From a virus: a DNA stretch of 23,779 nucleotides. The notes below the pieces were generated by a model. It saw only the letters and a program-made list of their open reading frames with translations. It searched no databases and had not been told where the DNA came from. This document shows positions 1 to 6,423 of the stretch, in pieces. Made by a program: the position numbers and the translations under genes. The number at the start of each line of letters is the position of its first letter. Position 1 is the first letter of the stretch. The stretch covers positions 1-23,779 of the IMG/VR virus record IMGVR_UViG_3300043465_000415. One strand, written 5' to 3'.

Positions 1-1
1 T

Positions 2-118
2 GACGCTTGCATTGACGCAATGGGCTTTGCCTTTGTCGATGGCTTTGCGTGCGCTGAAGAGTGCGCAGCGGCTATTGTAACGCAAGCACTATTGTGCACT
101 GATTTTGTAGGAGAGTAA
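2..118 (+). CDS. C-terminal end of a gene cut by the window edge
   Basis: An open frame enters from the left edge and runs 38 codons to a TAA at 116-118. It ends two bases before the ATG of the next gene, and its last codons (GTA GGA GAG) supply the AGGAGAG Shine-Dalgarno of that gene. The visible part is rich in Ala and Cys with several acidic residues. No family can be named from so short a piece. It fits the packing of the small plus-strand genes that follow, but it could be a chance open frame. Confidence 0.45.
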   Translation, partial: DACIDAMGFAFVDGFACAEECAAAIVTQALLCTDFVGE

Positions 119-120
119 CA

Positions 121-234
121 ATGTCTTTTGATTTATCACACTATATTCCGTTCAACGTGTTTGCGATGATATGGGTTGTTTGCATGTTGGCTGGCGTGTC
201 GTTTGCCAGCCGTAACGATAGAGAGGGGAAGTAA
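121..234 (+). CDS. 37-residue single-pass membrane peptide
   Basis: ATG at 121 follows an AGGAGAG ribosome binding site by a few bases. The product has one hydrophobic segment at about residues 10-29 (Phe, Val, Met, Ile, Trp, Leu) followed by a charged tail SRNDREGK. This predicts a single membrane span with a short polar C-terminus. It lies between two other tiny genes, and the next ATG (236) begins one base after its stop codon. The function is unknown. Small one-helix membrane peptides are common in phage early regions. Confidence 0.6.
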   Translation: MSFDLSHYIPFNVFAMIWVVCMLAGVSFASRNDREGK

Positions 235-235
235 T

Positions 236-433
236 ATGTATAACGCTTATCAATGCGGCGAAGGCGAGATTGTTTACCGCCGCCAACCAACCATGTCTGA
301 GATACGTTTTGGACATGGGGCCGTTCATTATCGCACATTCACAATTGCCGATACGCCGGAAATGTTTCTTGCGGACGGCTCACGAAAGCGGTTTTTCAAG
401 GCCAAGGATGACGGCTTATTCTACCGCCGCTAA
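236..433 (+). CDS. small hypothetical phage protein (65 aa)
   Basis: The frame is open from 176, but ATG 236 is preferred: GAGAGGGG at 221-228 sits about seven bases upstream, and starting there avoids a long overlap with the previous gene. The protein is basic near its C-terminus (SRKRFFKAKDDGLFYRR) with many aromatic residues and no membrane segment. I do not recognise the family. Its position in a run of small plus-strand genes suggests an early accessory role, which is inference only. Confidence 0.6.
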   Translation: MYNAYQCGEGEIVYRRQPTMSEIRFGHGAVHYRTFTIADTPEMFLADGSRKRFFKAKDDGLFYRR

Positions 434-443
434 CACCACCGGA

Positions 444-461
444 CGGCGGGGAAACCCGCCG
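444..461 (+). other. GNRA-capped RNA hairpin between two genes
   Basis: A seven-base-pair G+C stem (CGGCGGG/CCCGCCG) closes on a GAAA tetraloop. It is followed at about 469-480 by a second short stem, GGCG-CTAG-TGCC. It lies in the 68-base gap between the genes at 236-433 and 502-750. There is no following run of T, so it does not look like an intrinsic terminator. An mRNA processing or stability hairpin, or a protein binding site, is more likely. Confidence 0.5.
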
Positions 462-501
462 CGAGGATGGCGCTAGTGCCAATTAAGAGAGTGAGAAACT
501 A

Positions 502-750
502 ATGACATTCGTTACACAAGCCATAGAAACCAAATATCTTGGCGCGACCAACACCAAGGGCGGGCGTATCAAGGCGACAGCATGGGCTGGCAGCGTCACA
601 ATCGGTTATGACCATGCGCTAGACGTTCAAGGCAATCACAAGCGCGCTGCGGACGCCCTGATTGCTAAATTCGTTTGGGCTGGCACGTTTGCCCAAGGCG
701 GTAACGCAAAGGGTGACGGTTATTATTTTGTAAACGTGGAGGGCGCATAA
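502..750 (+). CDS. small conserved-looking phage protein (82 aa)
   Basis: ATG 502 is preceded by a purine-rich AAGAGAGTGAGAAA ribosome binding region. The protein opens with a YLGATNTKGGRIKATA stretch and has a Gly/Ala/aromatic composition, no membrane segment and no catalytic motif I can assign. Proteins of this look, with a LGATNTKG.RIKA start, occur in many tailed phage early regions as uncharacterised genes (from memory, not a search). The next gene begins two bases after its stop codon. Confidence 0.7.
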   Translation: MTFVTQAIETKYLGATNTKGGRIKATAWAGSVTIGYDHALDVQGNHKRAADALIAKFVWAGTFAQGGNAKGDGYYFVNVEGA

Positions 751-751
751 C

Positions 752-943
752 ATGACGCACGCACGAACCTGCACCGCCTGTGGCGCTGGCATGAACGAAG
801 GATACGTCATCAACGGCGGATGTGGGCATTACTGCTCAGACGAATGCCTGCCCATGACAGAGGCCGAATTCGAAGAGCTTTACGCTGACGGCGAGGGCGA
901 TAGCTATTGGACTGAATGGGAAGAAGAAGAGGAGGACGCATAA
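752..943 (+). CDS. small zinc-ribbon-like protein with an acidic tail (63 aa)
   Basis: The N-terminal half has paired cysteines: CTACGAG at about residues 7-13, then GGCGHYCSDEC at about 22-32. This is the spacing of a small treble-clef or zinc-ribbon knuckle. The C-terminal half is strongly acidic (WTEWEEEEEDA). Zinc binding is inferred from the Cys/His pattern. The acidic tail could mimic DNA or mediate protein contacts, but nothing in the sequence proves either. It sits two bases after the upstream stop and two bases before the next ATG. Confidence 0.65.
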   Translation: MTHARTCTACGAGMNEGYVINGGCGHYCSDECLPMTEAEFEELYADGEGDSYWTEWEEEEEDA

Positions 944-944
944 C

Positions 945-1085
945 ATGACCCTGGTTTATAAGTCATCGCGCAGCGAGATATGGGAAGTCATCGAAGACTA
1001 CGGTTCTGACTTCTATGTCTACGTCAACGGCAAGCACGTCCGCACCTGCCCATCTATCGACATGGCAAGGGCGTGCGCATCATGA
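945..1085 (+). CDS. 46-residue hypothetical protein overlapping the methyltransferase start
   Basis: ATG 945 lies just downstream of the previous stop, within reach of the GAGGAGG at about 928-934. The frame ends at TGA 1083-1085, which overlaps the next ATG (1082) as ATGA, the coupling seen throughout this window. The product is a soluble small protein with several Tyr and Val residues (DFYVYVNGKHV). I do not recognise it. The tight fit between its neighbours is the main evidence that it is a real gene. Confidence 0.6.
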   Translation: MTLVYKSSRSEIWEVIEDYGSDFYVYVNGKHVRTCPSIDMARACAS

Positions 1086-1684
1086 AGGTGCTAGTCGCTT
1101 GCGAATATAGCGCCACCGTCCGCGATGCGTTCCGCGCCAAAGGGCATGACGCGTGGTCCTGCGACCTATTACCGACAGACGGCAATCCGCACTGGCATAT
1201 CCAAGGCGATGCGCTGGCTATCGTCAACGGACACGCGTGGGATTTGCTCATTGCCCACCCGCCGTGCACCTATCTAACCAATAGCGGTGTCACATGGCTG
1301 CACAAAGACCCGACACGTTGGGCAAAGCTGGATGAAGGCGCGGCCTTTTTCAAGGCGCTGTTAGACGCGCCTGTTGAACGCATAGCGGTAGAGAATCCTA
1401 TTATGCACAAGTACGCCAAGGAACGCATTGGAGGCGTCAAACAGACGCAGACCATCCAGCCCTATCAATTCGGGCATTTGGAGCAGAAAGCGACCTGCCT
1501 ATGGTTGAAGGGCCTACCGCCGCTAAAGCCAACGTCCGATCTGAAAGCGCAGACTAAGGCGTTGCCTGACAACGAGCGCCAGCGCCTGCACTATCTGCCA
1601 CCATCTGCCGATAGGTGGAAGCTGCGCAGCACAACATACAAAGGCATTGCGGAGGCAATGGCTAATCAATGGGGAGAGTTATAG
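1082..1684 (+). CDS. short cytosine-C5 DNA-methyltransferase-like protein (200 aa)
   Basis: A GTG at 1073 would add three residues, but ATG 1082 overlaps the upstream stop as ATGA and has an AAGG about ten bases ahead. The N-terminus (VLVACEYSATVRDAF, then SCDLL) resembles a Rossmann cofactor-binding strand. HPPCTYLTNSG at about residues 59-69 carries a Pro-Pro-Cys motif like that of cytosine-C5 methyltransferases, with Cys62 the expected nucleophile. VENP at about 103-106 matches the position of the ENV motif. Canonical enzymes usually exceed 300 residues with a separate target-recognition domain. Here no obvious recognition domain or QRR-type motif is seen. Likely role: modification of phage DNA against host restriction (inference). 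A related nucleotide-modifying enzyme remains possible. Confidence 0.75.
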   Translation: MKVLVACEYSATVRDAFRAKGHDAWSCDLLPTDGNPHWHIQGDALAIVNGHAWDLLIAHPPCTYLTNSGVTWLHKDPTRWAKLDEGAAFFKALLDAPVERIAVENPIMHKYAKERIGGVKQTQTIQPYQFGHLEQKATCLWLKGLPPLKPTSDLKAQTKALPDNERQRLHYLPPSADRWKLRSTTYKGIAEAMANQWGEL

Positions 1685-1821
1685 TGATTAAACCACAACA
1701 GGCCGCGCCATTAGGCCGGAACCACCGGGTAAGTTCAGACCAGGCTTGGCCGCTGCGCAATTCGGCGGGGCTGACCTTCGCGGAAGCCAAGCGCCTTAGA
1801 GAGCAGGAGCCAAGCAAATGA
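1684..1821 (+). CDS. 45-residue protein with GTG start, bridging two genes
   Basis: The GTG at 1684 shares its first base with the last base of the preceding TAG and has GGGGAGAG at 1671-1678 about five bases upstream. The frame closes at TGA 1819-1821, overlapping the next ATG at 1818 as ATGA. The product is polar and basic with no recognisable domain. Good ribosome binding site spacing and couplings on both sides support a real gene despite its size. Confidence 0.5.
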   Translation: MIKPQQAAPLGRNHRVSSDQAWPLRNSAGLTFAEAKRLREQEPSK

Positions 1822-2003
1822 ACGACAACGACGATGAACCGTTCGATCGATACACCGAACGGGCAAGCGCCACCTTGGCCTACCGCCTTATGGAATATCT
1901 GGAGTTTCTTGGCGTGATAACTGACGAGCATGTCTGCTATCTACGTTACCCGCCGATAGAATTGATCGAAGACGCCGAAAAAGCATTGAAGGATGAAGCA
2001 TGA
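1818..2003 (+). CDS. small acidic hypothetical protein (61 aa)
   Basis: ATG 1818 overlaps the upstream stop (ATGA) and has AGAGAGCAGGAG upstream. The protein starts with an acidic NDNDDEPFD segment and then looks mostly helical (TLAYRLMEYLEFLG, IELIEDAEKALKDEA). No membrane segment or catalytic motif is visible and I do not recognise the family. Its stop overlaps the start of the helix-turn-helix gene by ATGA, so the two are probably co-translated. Confidence 0.6.
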   Translation: MNDNDDEPFDRYTERASATLAYRLMEYLEFLGVITDEHVCYLRYPPIELIEDAEKALKDEA

Positions 2004-2179
2004 CAAGTGAAGAGTTTAAAGCAACACGCGAGAAGCTAAACATGACGCAAGGACATCTTGCCCGCAAGATCGGGCTGTCCGAACGGTCGATAAGATACTA
2101 TGAGCAAGGCGGGCGTTCAGTGCCCGCTCCGGTCTCTATCCTCTTAGAGACGTTTCTACGGGGTCTGGAGCGTGCATAG
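2000..2179 (+). CDS. XRE-type helix-turn-helix DNA-binding protein (59 aa)
   Basis: Residues about 12-36 read KLNMTQGHLARKIGLSERSIRYYEQG with the pattern of a Cro/CI-like (XRE) helix-turn-helix: a TQ start, Ala/Gly at the turn and a Ser-Arg-Ser recognition helix. The whole protein is little more than this domain, as in small phage repressors or Cro-like proteins. The start overlaps the upstream stop as ATGA. It may regulate the plus-strand operon or bind the repeat region at 2798-3103; neither is shown by the sequence. Confidence 0.7.
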   Translation: MTSEEFKATREKLNMTQGHLARKIGLSERSIRYYEQGGRSVPAPVSILLETFLRGLERA

Positions 2180-2264
2180 CTATAATTGGGACCGTAACCT
2201 AGCAATCGCCCTATATGCCTCTCTATGGGCCGTATACGGGCTTATATGGCTATTTAAAGGATAA
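2172..2264 (+). CDS. 30-residue one-helix membrane peptide (GTG start)
   Basis: The GTG at 2172 lies inside the last codons of the helix-turn-helix gene, about eight bases after GGGG at the 2160s. The product is almost entirely one hydrophobic helix (LAIALYASLWAVYGLIWLF at about residues 10-28) with a Lys-Gly end. It ends three bases before the ATG of the terminase-like gene, and its AAAGGATAA tail provides that gene's ribosome binding site. The membrane role is inferred from composition, and the start codon is uncertain. Confidence 0.45.
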   Translation: MHSYNWDRNLAIALYASLWAVYGLIWLFKG

Positions 2265-2267
2265 GAC

Positions 2268-2783
2268 ATGGCTGGACATATTAAACGACGCACCATTGCG
2301 TCAAACTTAGACAAGGTTGGCGAAACTGTTTTGCTGGAGAAGATTGCTTCCGGCATGACAATGGCTGGCCTTGCTCGTGAATTGAACATCAGCAACCTCT
2401 CGCTCTATCATTGGATACGCAAAGACCCAGATAGAGAGGAGCGGTTCAAGCAGGCGCGGACAATCGCGGCGGATCAATGGGCGGATGAGTGCCTCGATAT
2501 TGCCGACGCTTCGGACAACGTATCGGCCAACGCCGACAGGCTCAAGATTGAAACGCGCAAATGGCTGGCTGGTGTTGCCGCACCGGAGAAGTTCCAAGCC
2601 AAGCCGACCGCAGCGGTCCAAGTCAACGTGAACCAACTTCATCTTGATGCACTGCGCCAGCTAAACTTGGCGTCGTCAAATCCACATGAAGAAGAAGTCA
2701 CCATCGACATCACGCCACCCAAGCAAGTCGGCTCTCATAACCTCGATGCGGACGACTTGCCGGGTGTGTTTGACGACGACTAA
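2268..2783 (+). CDS. terS: terminase small subunit-like protein (Sf6/phage TerS type)
   Basis: ATG 2268 follows AAAGGATAAGAC. Residues about 27-60 form a helix-turn-helix (IASGMTMAGLARELNISNLSLYHWIRKDP). A helical region with QWADECLDIADA (about 69-80) and RLKIETRKWLAG (about 90-101) follows. This order (HTH, D-ILDIAD, R-K-ETRKWLA) is characteristic of Sf6-like small terminases, which bind phage DNA as a ring and present it to the large subunit. The C-terminus is acidic (DADDLPGVFDDD). The large subunit usually follows directly but is absent here; a repeat region and an HNH gene follow instead. A non-packaging DNA-binding role is the main alternative. Confidence 0.7.
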   Translation: MAGHIKRRTIASNLDKVGETVLLEKIASGMTMAGLARELNISNLSLYHWIRKDPDREERFKQARTIAADQWADECLDIADASDNVSANADRLKIETRKWLAGVAAPEKFQAKPTAAVQVNVNQLHLDALRQLNLASSNPHEEEVTIDITPPKQVGSHNLDADDLPGVFDDD

Positions 2784-2864
2784 CGTAAAACTCCCATCCG
2801 TGCATGGTTTGACCCCTTCGGGCCGGGTTTACAAAAATCCGTGCACGGTTTGGCTCTCTTAAAA

Positions 2865-2879
2865 ATGGCTGTTTTCTGC
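2865..2879 (+). repeat. 15-bp direct repeat, left copy
   Basis: ATGGCTGTTTTCTGC occurs here and again at 3041-3055 in the same orientation. The two copies occupy nearly mirror positions between the inverted arms, yet are not inverted, so they break the palindrome. Each copy could formally begin a short frame (MAVFC...), of 29 and 17 residues, but no good ribosome binding site is seen. Confidence 0.8.
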
Positions 2880-2911
2880 AATCCGTGCATGGTTGGGCCG
2901 GAAGTGCATGG

Positions 2912-3010
2912 TTTTTTCAAGAACGTCCTATACATTTTGGGTATTTACTAATTCGTATATACATATTATGCATATAAACACCCCGTGTATAAGGGCTCAT
3001 GGGTGGAAAA
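2912..3010. promoter_or_regulatory. AT-rich core of the inverted-repeat element
   Basis: The segment between the 23-bp arms is much richer in A+T than the flanking genes, with GTATATAC, ATGCAT and TATTATGCATATA runs near 2955-2976. It could be a DNA unwinding region or hold promoters. A weak pair TTTACT/TTATGC with about 16-base spacing can be drawn on the plus strand toward the HNH gene. The promoter reading is low confidence. Confidence 0.4.
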
Positions 3011-3040
3011 GGTCGGCACTTCCGGCCCAACCATGCACCG

Positions 3041-3055
3041 ATGGCTGTTTTCTGC
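3041..3055 (+). repeat. 15-bp direct repeat, right copy
   Basis: This is the exact second copy of the repeat at 2865-2879, lying between the right-hand 23-bp and 19-bp inverted arms. Its same-strand orientation inside an otherwise inverted structure suggests that it is a directional signal or was copied separately. Confidence 0.8.
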
Positions 3056-3129
3056 GGGTTTCCGCTCACGCCAAACCGTGCACGGATTATTTAAACCCGG
3101 CCCAACCCGGCCTGAAAGGATAAATACCT

Positions 3130-3630
3130 ATGGCAACCCTTGAATTGATAACCAAGACATTCAACTACGACCCAGACACCGGAGCACTGACCTACCGTGA
3201 GCCAAGAGGATCACTTCCCGCCGGACGCCCAGCGGGCACGGCCATAGCAACGGGCTACAACGTAAAGTTCAATGGCTCCTACACCTTGGCCCATCGGATC
3301 ATATGGAACATGATGACAGGCGAATGGCCACAGCACCCTATCCGCCATGTCAACGGTGACAAACTGGATAACCGCTGGAGCAATTTAGAGGTGCGGGTTC
3401 CGCTCCGTAACCGTGAGCCAATCACGCGCAAGCCTGTGCCCCGCAGCACCAACCAAGTTTCTGCGCATGGCGTAGGCCGTGTCGATTTCGATAAGATGGG
3501 TGTGACGCTGTTTGAGGCTAACGCTATCGTCAAGGGCGAACGCGTTTTTCTAGGCCGCTTTGAGACAAAAGCCAAAGCAGAGGCCGCGTTCAAGAACGCA
3601 ACAGGTTACGGCGCTCCGGGCAGCCTATAA
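3130..3630 (+). CDS. HNH endonuclease with AP2-like DNA-binding domain
   Basis: ATG 3130 has AAAGGA about ten bases upstream. Residues about 54-90 carry AHRIIWNMMTGEWP, IRHVNGDKLDN and RWSNLEV, the pattern of the HNH_3-type nuclease (His-Arg..Trp, a central His with Asn, then DN..NL). The C-terminal third, ending RVFLGRFETKAKAEAAFKNA, resembles an AP2-type domain (LGxFxTxxEAxxA). Such HNH plus AP2 proteins are typical free-standing homing endonucleases of phages: they nick or cut DNA at intron-less or allelic sites. It stands alone between the repeat element and a terminator. HNH proteins also assist packaging in some phages, so its place after the terminase-like gene is worth noting. Confidence 0.85.
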   Translation: MATLELITKTFNYDPDTGALTYREPRGSLPAGRPAGTAIATGYNVKFNGSYTLAHRIIWNMMTGEWPQHPIRHVNGDKLDNRWSNLEVRVPLRNREPITRKPVPRSTNQVSAHGVGRVDFDKMGVTLFEANAIVKGERVFLGRFETKAKAEAAFKNATGYGAPGSL

Positions 3631-3634
3631 AAAA

Positions 3635-3655
3635 GAGGGGGCGCTATGCCCCCTC
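3635..3655. terminator. bidirectional intrinsic terminator between convergent genes
   Basis: A perfect eight-base-pair stem GAGGGGGC/GCCCCCTC encloses a GCTAT loop. It is flanked by AAAAAA on the left, giving a U-run for the minus-strand transcript, and by CTTTTTG on the right for the plus-strand transcript. It separates the plus-strand HNH gene from the minus-strand gene 3644-3946, whose stop codon falls inside the hairpin. Confidence 0.9.
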
Positions 3656-3946
3656 AACTTTTTGTATCAGCCTATCGAGATACCACCTCGCTTTGCGAAG
3701 GTCCGCAACCGGATCGGCTTTCTTTTCATAACGCCAGAGATATTTGAGGACATTCGCTTTCAACGCGCCGCGAAAGCCTTCGTCGCTTAGCGCGGCCTCG
3801 ATGGCGTCAATCGCTTCAATCCCTCCCGCTGTATAGTGCGGTGGGCTATTGACCACATCTACCACATCGACCGCCTCGCCCCCTACCACATCGGCATTGA
3901 GCGCATCCCTAATCTCTTTGTATCTCATAAAATCATTCCCATACAT
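3644..3946 (-). CDS. DUF3310 (SaV-like) phage protein
   Basis: The C-terminal half shows the DUF3310 signature: SPPHYTAGGIEAIDAIEAAL at about residues 34-53, then VLKYLWRYEKKADPVADLRKARWYLDRLI. The N-terminus is a variable extension with a Val/Asp-rich piece. Members occur widely in phage replication regions, and a related T7 protein (gp1.7) acts as a nucleotide kinase, so a role in nucleotide metabolism is possible but not proven here. The ATG at 3946 overlaps the primase stop as TAATG; an alternative start is ATG 3928 with GGGA ahead. The stop lies in the terminator hairpin, so this is the last gene of its operon. Confidence 0.85.
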   Translation of the reverse strand: MYGNDFMRYKEIRDALNADVVGGEAVDVVDVVNSPPHYTAGGIEAIDAIEAALSDEGFRGALKANVLKYLWRYEKKADPVADLRKARWYLDRLIQKVEGA

Positions 3947-6423
3947 TAGCCATCATCCCTATCATCTGCTTTGAAGTTAATCTGAACGCCAAAGAAATCT
4001 TCGGACTGCTCGTCTATCATGGCGTTGATAACCATATAGTCTTCATCGCCTATGAGAAGTTCAAGGCCACGGAACACACGCTTCGTACGTGTCGCCCGAT
4101 CCCTTGCGGGTTCATAGCCATGCGTCGTCATCTCTCCGTTGAACTTACGCTGCGACCAGTCTTTCCCCTTGCCCTCGTTGTTATCCTTGCACCAGTCGCG
4201 GAAGTCATTGAACGCCTCGTTGGTGGTCATCTCATTGTCCGCCCCAGCCACGCAGCGTTCACTAATCCAGCGGGCCAATGCGTCCTCCCCTGCGAGATAC
4301 TCATCGGTAGCTTGGATTACTGCCTGCGGTGGGTTCAGACCCTGCTCCAGCCAAGCCTTCGCGCCTTCGATAACCCACGCCAAGATGGCTGGATACTCTT
4401 CCTTCAGCTTGTCCGGCAAGTCCATGTCCTTGCGGACTGGCTTGGTCTCGAACGGGATGAGGTGCATACGCCGACGCATAGCATCGTCCACGTTAGTAAT
4501 CTCTGGCTTCGTATTGCCCGCGATAATCAACGTAAACTGCGGATTGAACTCAAACAAATCCTGCCGCATGAAGCGCGCACTAATCTTATCCCCGCCAGTC
4601 AGCGCCTTGACCTTGGCTTCGTCCCACCTGCGTGACGGGTCAATCTCCTGCGCATGAACGAGCCTCGCGCCCATCAACGACGCCAACTCTGTGGGATGCC
4701 GCTGATTGTTCGACGCGAGGAACACGTCCGCACTGGCCACGGTGGCATAATCGCCAAGGATATTGCCTATCGCTCCGAGGAACGTCCCTTTGCCATTACC
4801 GCCGGACCCGTGGGCGAAGGCAAGCACATGCTCTTTGGTGCTACCCGTAGCCGAATAGCCAGCCAACCTTTGAAGATAAGAGATCATCTCCGCGTCACCG
4901 TTGCACGCCTCATTGAGGAACGCTTGCCATTGCGGGGCTGGCTTGCTGAAGTCCGCCTCGACCGATGTGCATTTTGTGCACATGCGAGAACGGTCGTGCG
5001 CAAACAAGACCCCCGTCTTCAGGTCCACCATGCCCGACCGGGTGTTGAGGATATAGATGTCTGCGTCTAGCTGCTCGGTGGTCGCCTGCATCGACGGCTC
5101 TACTGCCGCCAGCTTCGCCACGTTTGCGATCACATTATACGACGCCACACGCTGCGCGATACGCTCACCCTTTTGCGGGCTGTCTATCTTTTCCAAGGCC
5201 TCCGCTGACGCTTGGGCACAGACCTTGCGGACAATGGTAAGATGCTTCTTGGCCACGTCCACCGCCCACTTGTTGCCGTCCCATGCGACCCAGCCCATGC
5301 CGCCCACAACGTATCGTATATCCGAAACGTGTAGCCGAGCAACGCGCTGCGCCAACGCAATGTCACTATACTCAACCGGTGTCTCACCCGCCGAGGCCAC
5401 CACGCCAAAGTCTTCGTCGCTGAAGTCCGTCACATCGAACTCATCGACCTCGCGCTTGTAGCCAAAGGTCGCAGCCTTACCGGCCAGCCAGTCCCAGCCC
5501 AACTCATAGGGCGGGTGCATACGACCGAAGTCTGCTTCGATAGTATCGAGCGAGTTTACCCCGTCTTCCCAACGCTCGGCCCAGCCTGCGAATATCTCGA
5601 ACGCATCCGGCTCATTGTCCGGGCCACACGCTGCCTTGATGGCGTAGCCCATGCGAATATAGTCATCGCGGTCGGGGAAGTGTTCGGTCTTGTTCGGGAT
5701 AGCAGTCACCGCAGCAGCCACATGGACAACGCTTGGCGCAGTAAGCGAAGCCTGATCGACCGACTGCCGCTCGACTGCCTTCTGCGCCGTCTTATCCGCG
5801 TGGATAATTTGGCAGCCCATCATCTCCAGCGTCTCCGTTAGATCAGCAAAGAACTGCTCAATCTTTTCCCGCGTGACCTTCTTCAGCCCAGCCGGGCCGC
5901 GTGTCTCCAAGTCCACATCAAGACTGTATGGTTCCTTAGTGATAGGGTGAATACCGGCGATGACGTATTGCTGCCCGTCCCCTAGAAATTCTACAAGCTG
6001 CTCGACCCCGCGACCATCACGGAACCGCACCTGCATCCGGCCAATCTTTTCATCGGTGCGATACATGAACAGGCGCTTGGGGAAACGACCGATACGCATC
6101 GGGGCTTTGCCCAATGCCTTCACCGCCATATCACCAATGACACGAGCCAGCCCCTCGTTGACAACATCAATGTCAACCGCAGGATATTTGCTTGCCTTCA
6201 AGCCGATATTAGCATGGCTGCGGTCCCACCGCTCCACGTCATTAGGCGTCGGCACATAGTCCTGCCACGCGTAGCCGCCCCATGTGCCCTGCGCATTCTG
6301 CCGACCGGGTGCTTTGCCTGCCTGATCCGCTTGGATTTTAGACATGGCTGACAACTCAGCGTTCGGCGGGATAACGGACACGAGATCGGTGAACCCGATC
6401 TCATACAGTGTCTTAAACTTCAT
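3946..6423 (-). CDS. primase-helicase: prim-pol, PriCT and D5/SF3 helicase domains (825 aa)
   Basis: This is the central replication enzyme. Residues about 1-200 form a bifunctional primase-polymerase domain with a metal-binding VDIDV (Asp84, Asp86) and a later VEFLGDGQQYV strand. About 250-320 looks like a PriCT-type linker (DYIRMGYAIKAACG ... GWDWLAGKA). The C-terminal half is a D5-type superfamily 3 helicase: Walker A GSGGNGKGT at about 539-547 (Lys545), Walker B-like LVHAQEID, sensor AGNTKPEI, and an Arg-rich MRRRMHLIPF. It is expected to unwind the fork and make primers. The ATG shares one base with the upstream TGA (TGATG), and the downstream DUF3310 gene is also overlapped. The length is normal for the family and all key motifs are present. 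Confidence 0.92.
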   Translation of the reverse strand: MKFKTLYEIGFTDLVSVIPPNAELSAMSKIQADQAGKAPGRQNAQGTWGGYAWQDYVPTPNDVERWDRSHANIGLKASKYPAVDIDVVNEGLARVIGDMAVKALGKAPMRIGRFPKRLFMYRTDEKIGRMQVRFRDGRGVEQLVEFLGDGQQYVIAGIHPITKEPYSLDVDLETRGPAGLKKVTREKIEQFFADLTETLEMMGCQIIHADKTAQKAVERQSVDQASLTAPSVVHVAAAVTAIPNKTEHFPDRDDYIRMGYAIKAACGPDNEPDAFEIFAGWAERWEDGVNSLDTIEADFGRMHPPYELGWDWLAGKAATFGYKREVDEFDVTDFSDEDFGVVASAGETPVEYSDIALAQRVARLHVSDIRYVVGGMGWVAWDGNKWAVDVAKKHLTIVRKVCAQASAEALEKIDSPQKGERIAQRVASYNVIANVAKLAAVEPSMQATTEQLDADIYILNTRSGMVDLKTGVLFAHDRSRMCTKCTSVEADFSKPAPQWQAFLNEACNGDAEMISYLQRLAGYSATGSTKEHVLAFAHGSGGNGKGTFLGAIGNILGDYATVASADVFLASNNQRHPTELASLMGARLVHAQEIDPSRRWDEAKVKALTGGDKISARFMRQDLFEFNPQFTLIIAGNTKPEITNVDDAMRRRMHLIPFETKPVRKDMDLPDKLKEEYPAILAWVIEGAKAWLEQGLNPPQAVIQATDEYLAGEDALARWISERCVAGADNEMTTNEAFNDFRDWCKDNNEGKGKDWSQRKFNGEMTTHGYEPARDRATRTKRVFRGLELLIGDEDYMVINAMIDEQSEDFFGVQINFKADDRDDG

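Larger units (their letters stand above)
2798..3103. repeat. nested inverted-repeat element of CCGTGCAYGG boxes (candidate origin, pac/cos or operator)
   Basis: This fills most of the 346-base gap 2784-3129. Ten-base boxes CCGTGCAYGG lie at 2798-2807, 2839-2848 and 2883-2892, with degenerate or inverted copies at 2902-2911, 3031-3040 and 3076-3085. Three perfect inverted pairs share one dyad axis near 2962: 2820-2831 with 3092-3103 (12 bp), 2836-2854 with 3070-3088 (19 bp), and 2885-2907 with 3016-3038 (23 bp). Most neighbouring boxes start about 41-45 bases apart, roughly four helical turns. The core is AT-rich. Such order suggests binding of a dimeric protein in an array. Adjacency to a terminase-like gene favours a packaging site; the AT-rich core favours a replication origin; an operator cluster is also possible. 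Confidence 0.85.

Noticed and set aside
2798-3103. CRISPR array
   Set aside because: The boxes are short, palindromic and present in both orientations, without uniform repeat-spacer structure or any cas gene nearby.
2820-3103. MITE or insertion sequence with terminal inverted repeats
   Set aside because: No target-site duplication is visible at the ends, and the arms are interrupted by direct repeats and spaced like binding sites. I cannot exclude a decayed element.
2893-3123. Open frame of 76 codons across the inverted-repeat region
   Set aside because: It spans both repeat arms and the AT-rich core, has no ribosome binding site at its non-ATG start, and its repeated PCTD pieces only reflect the DNA repeats.
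4120-4657. Two plus-strand frames of about 171 codons
   Set aside because: Both are antisense to the helicase part of the primase-helicase gene, whose motifs are unmistakable.
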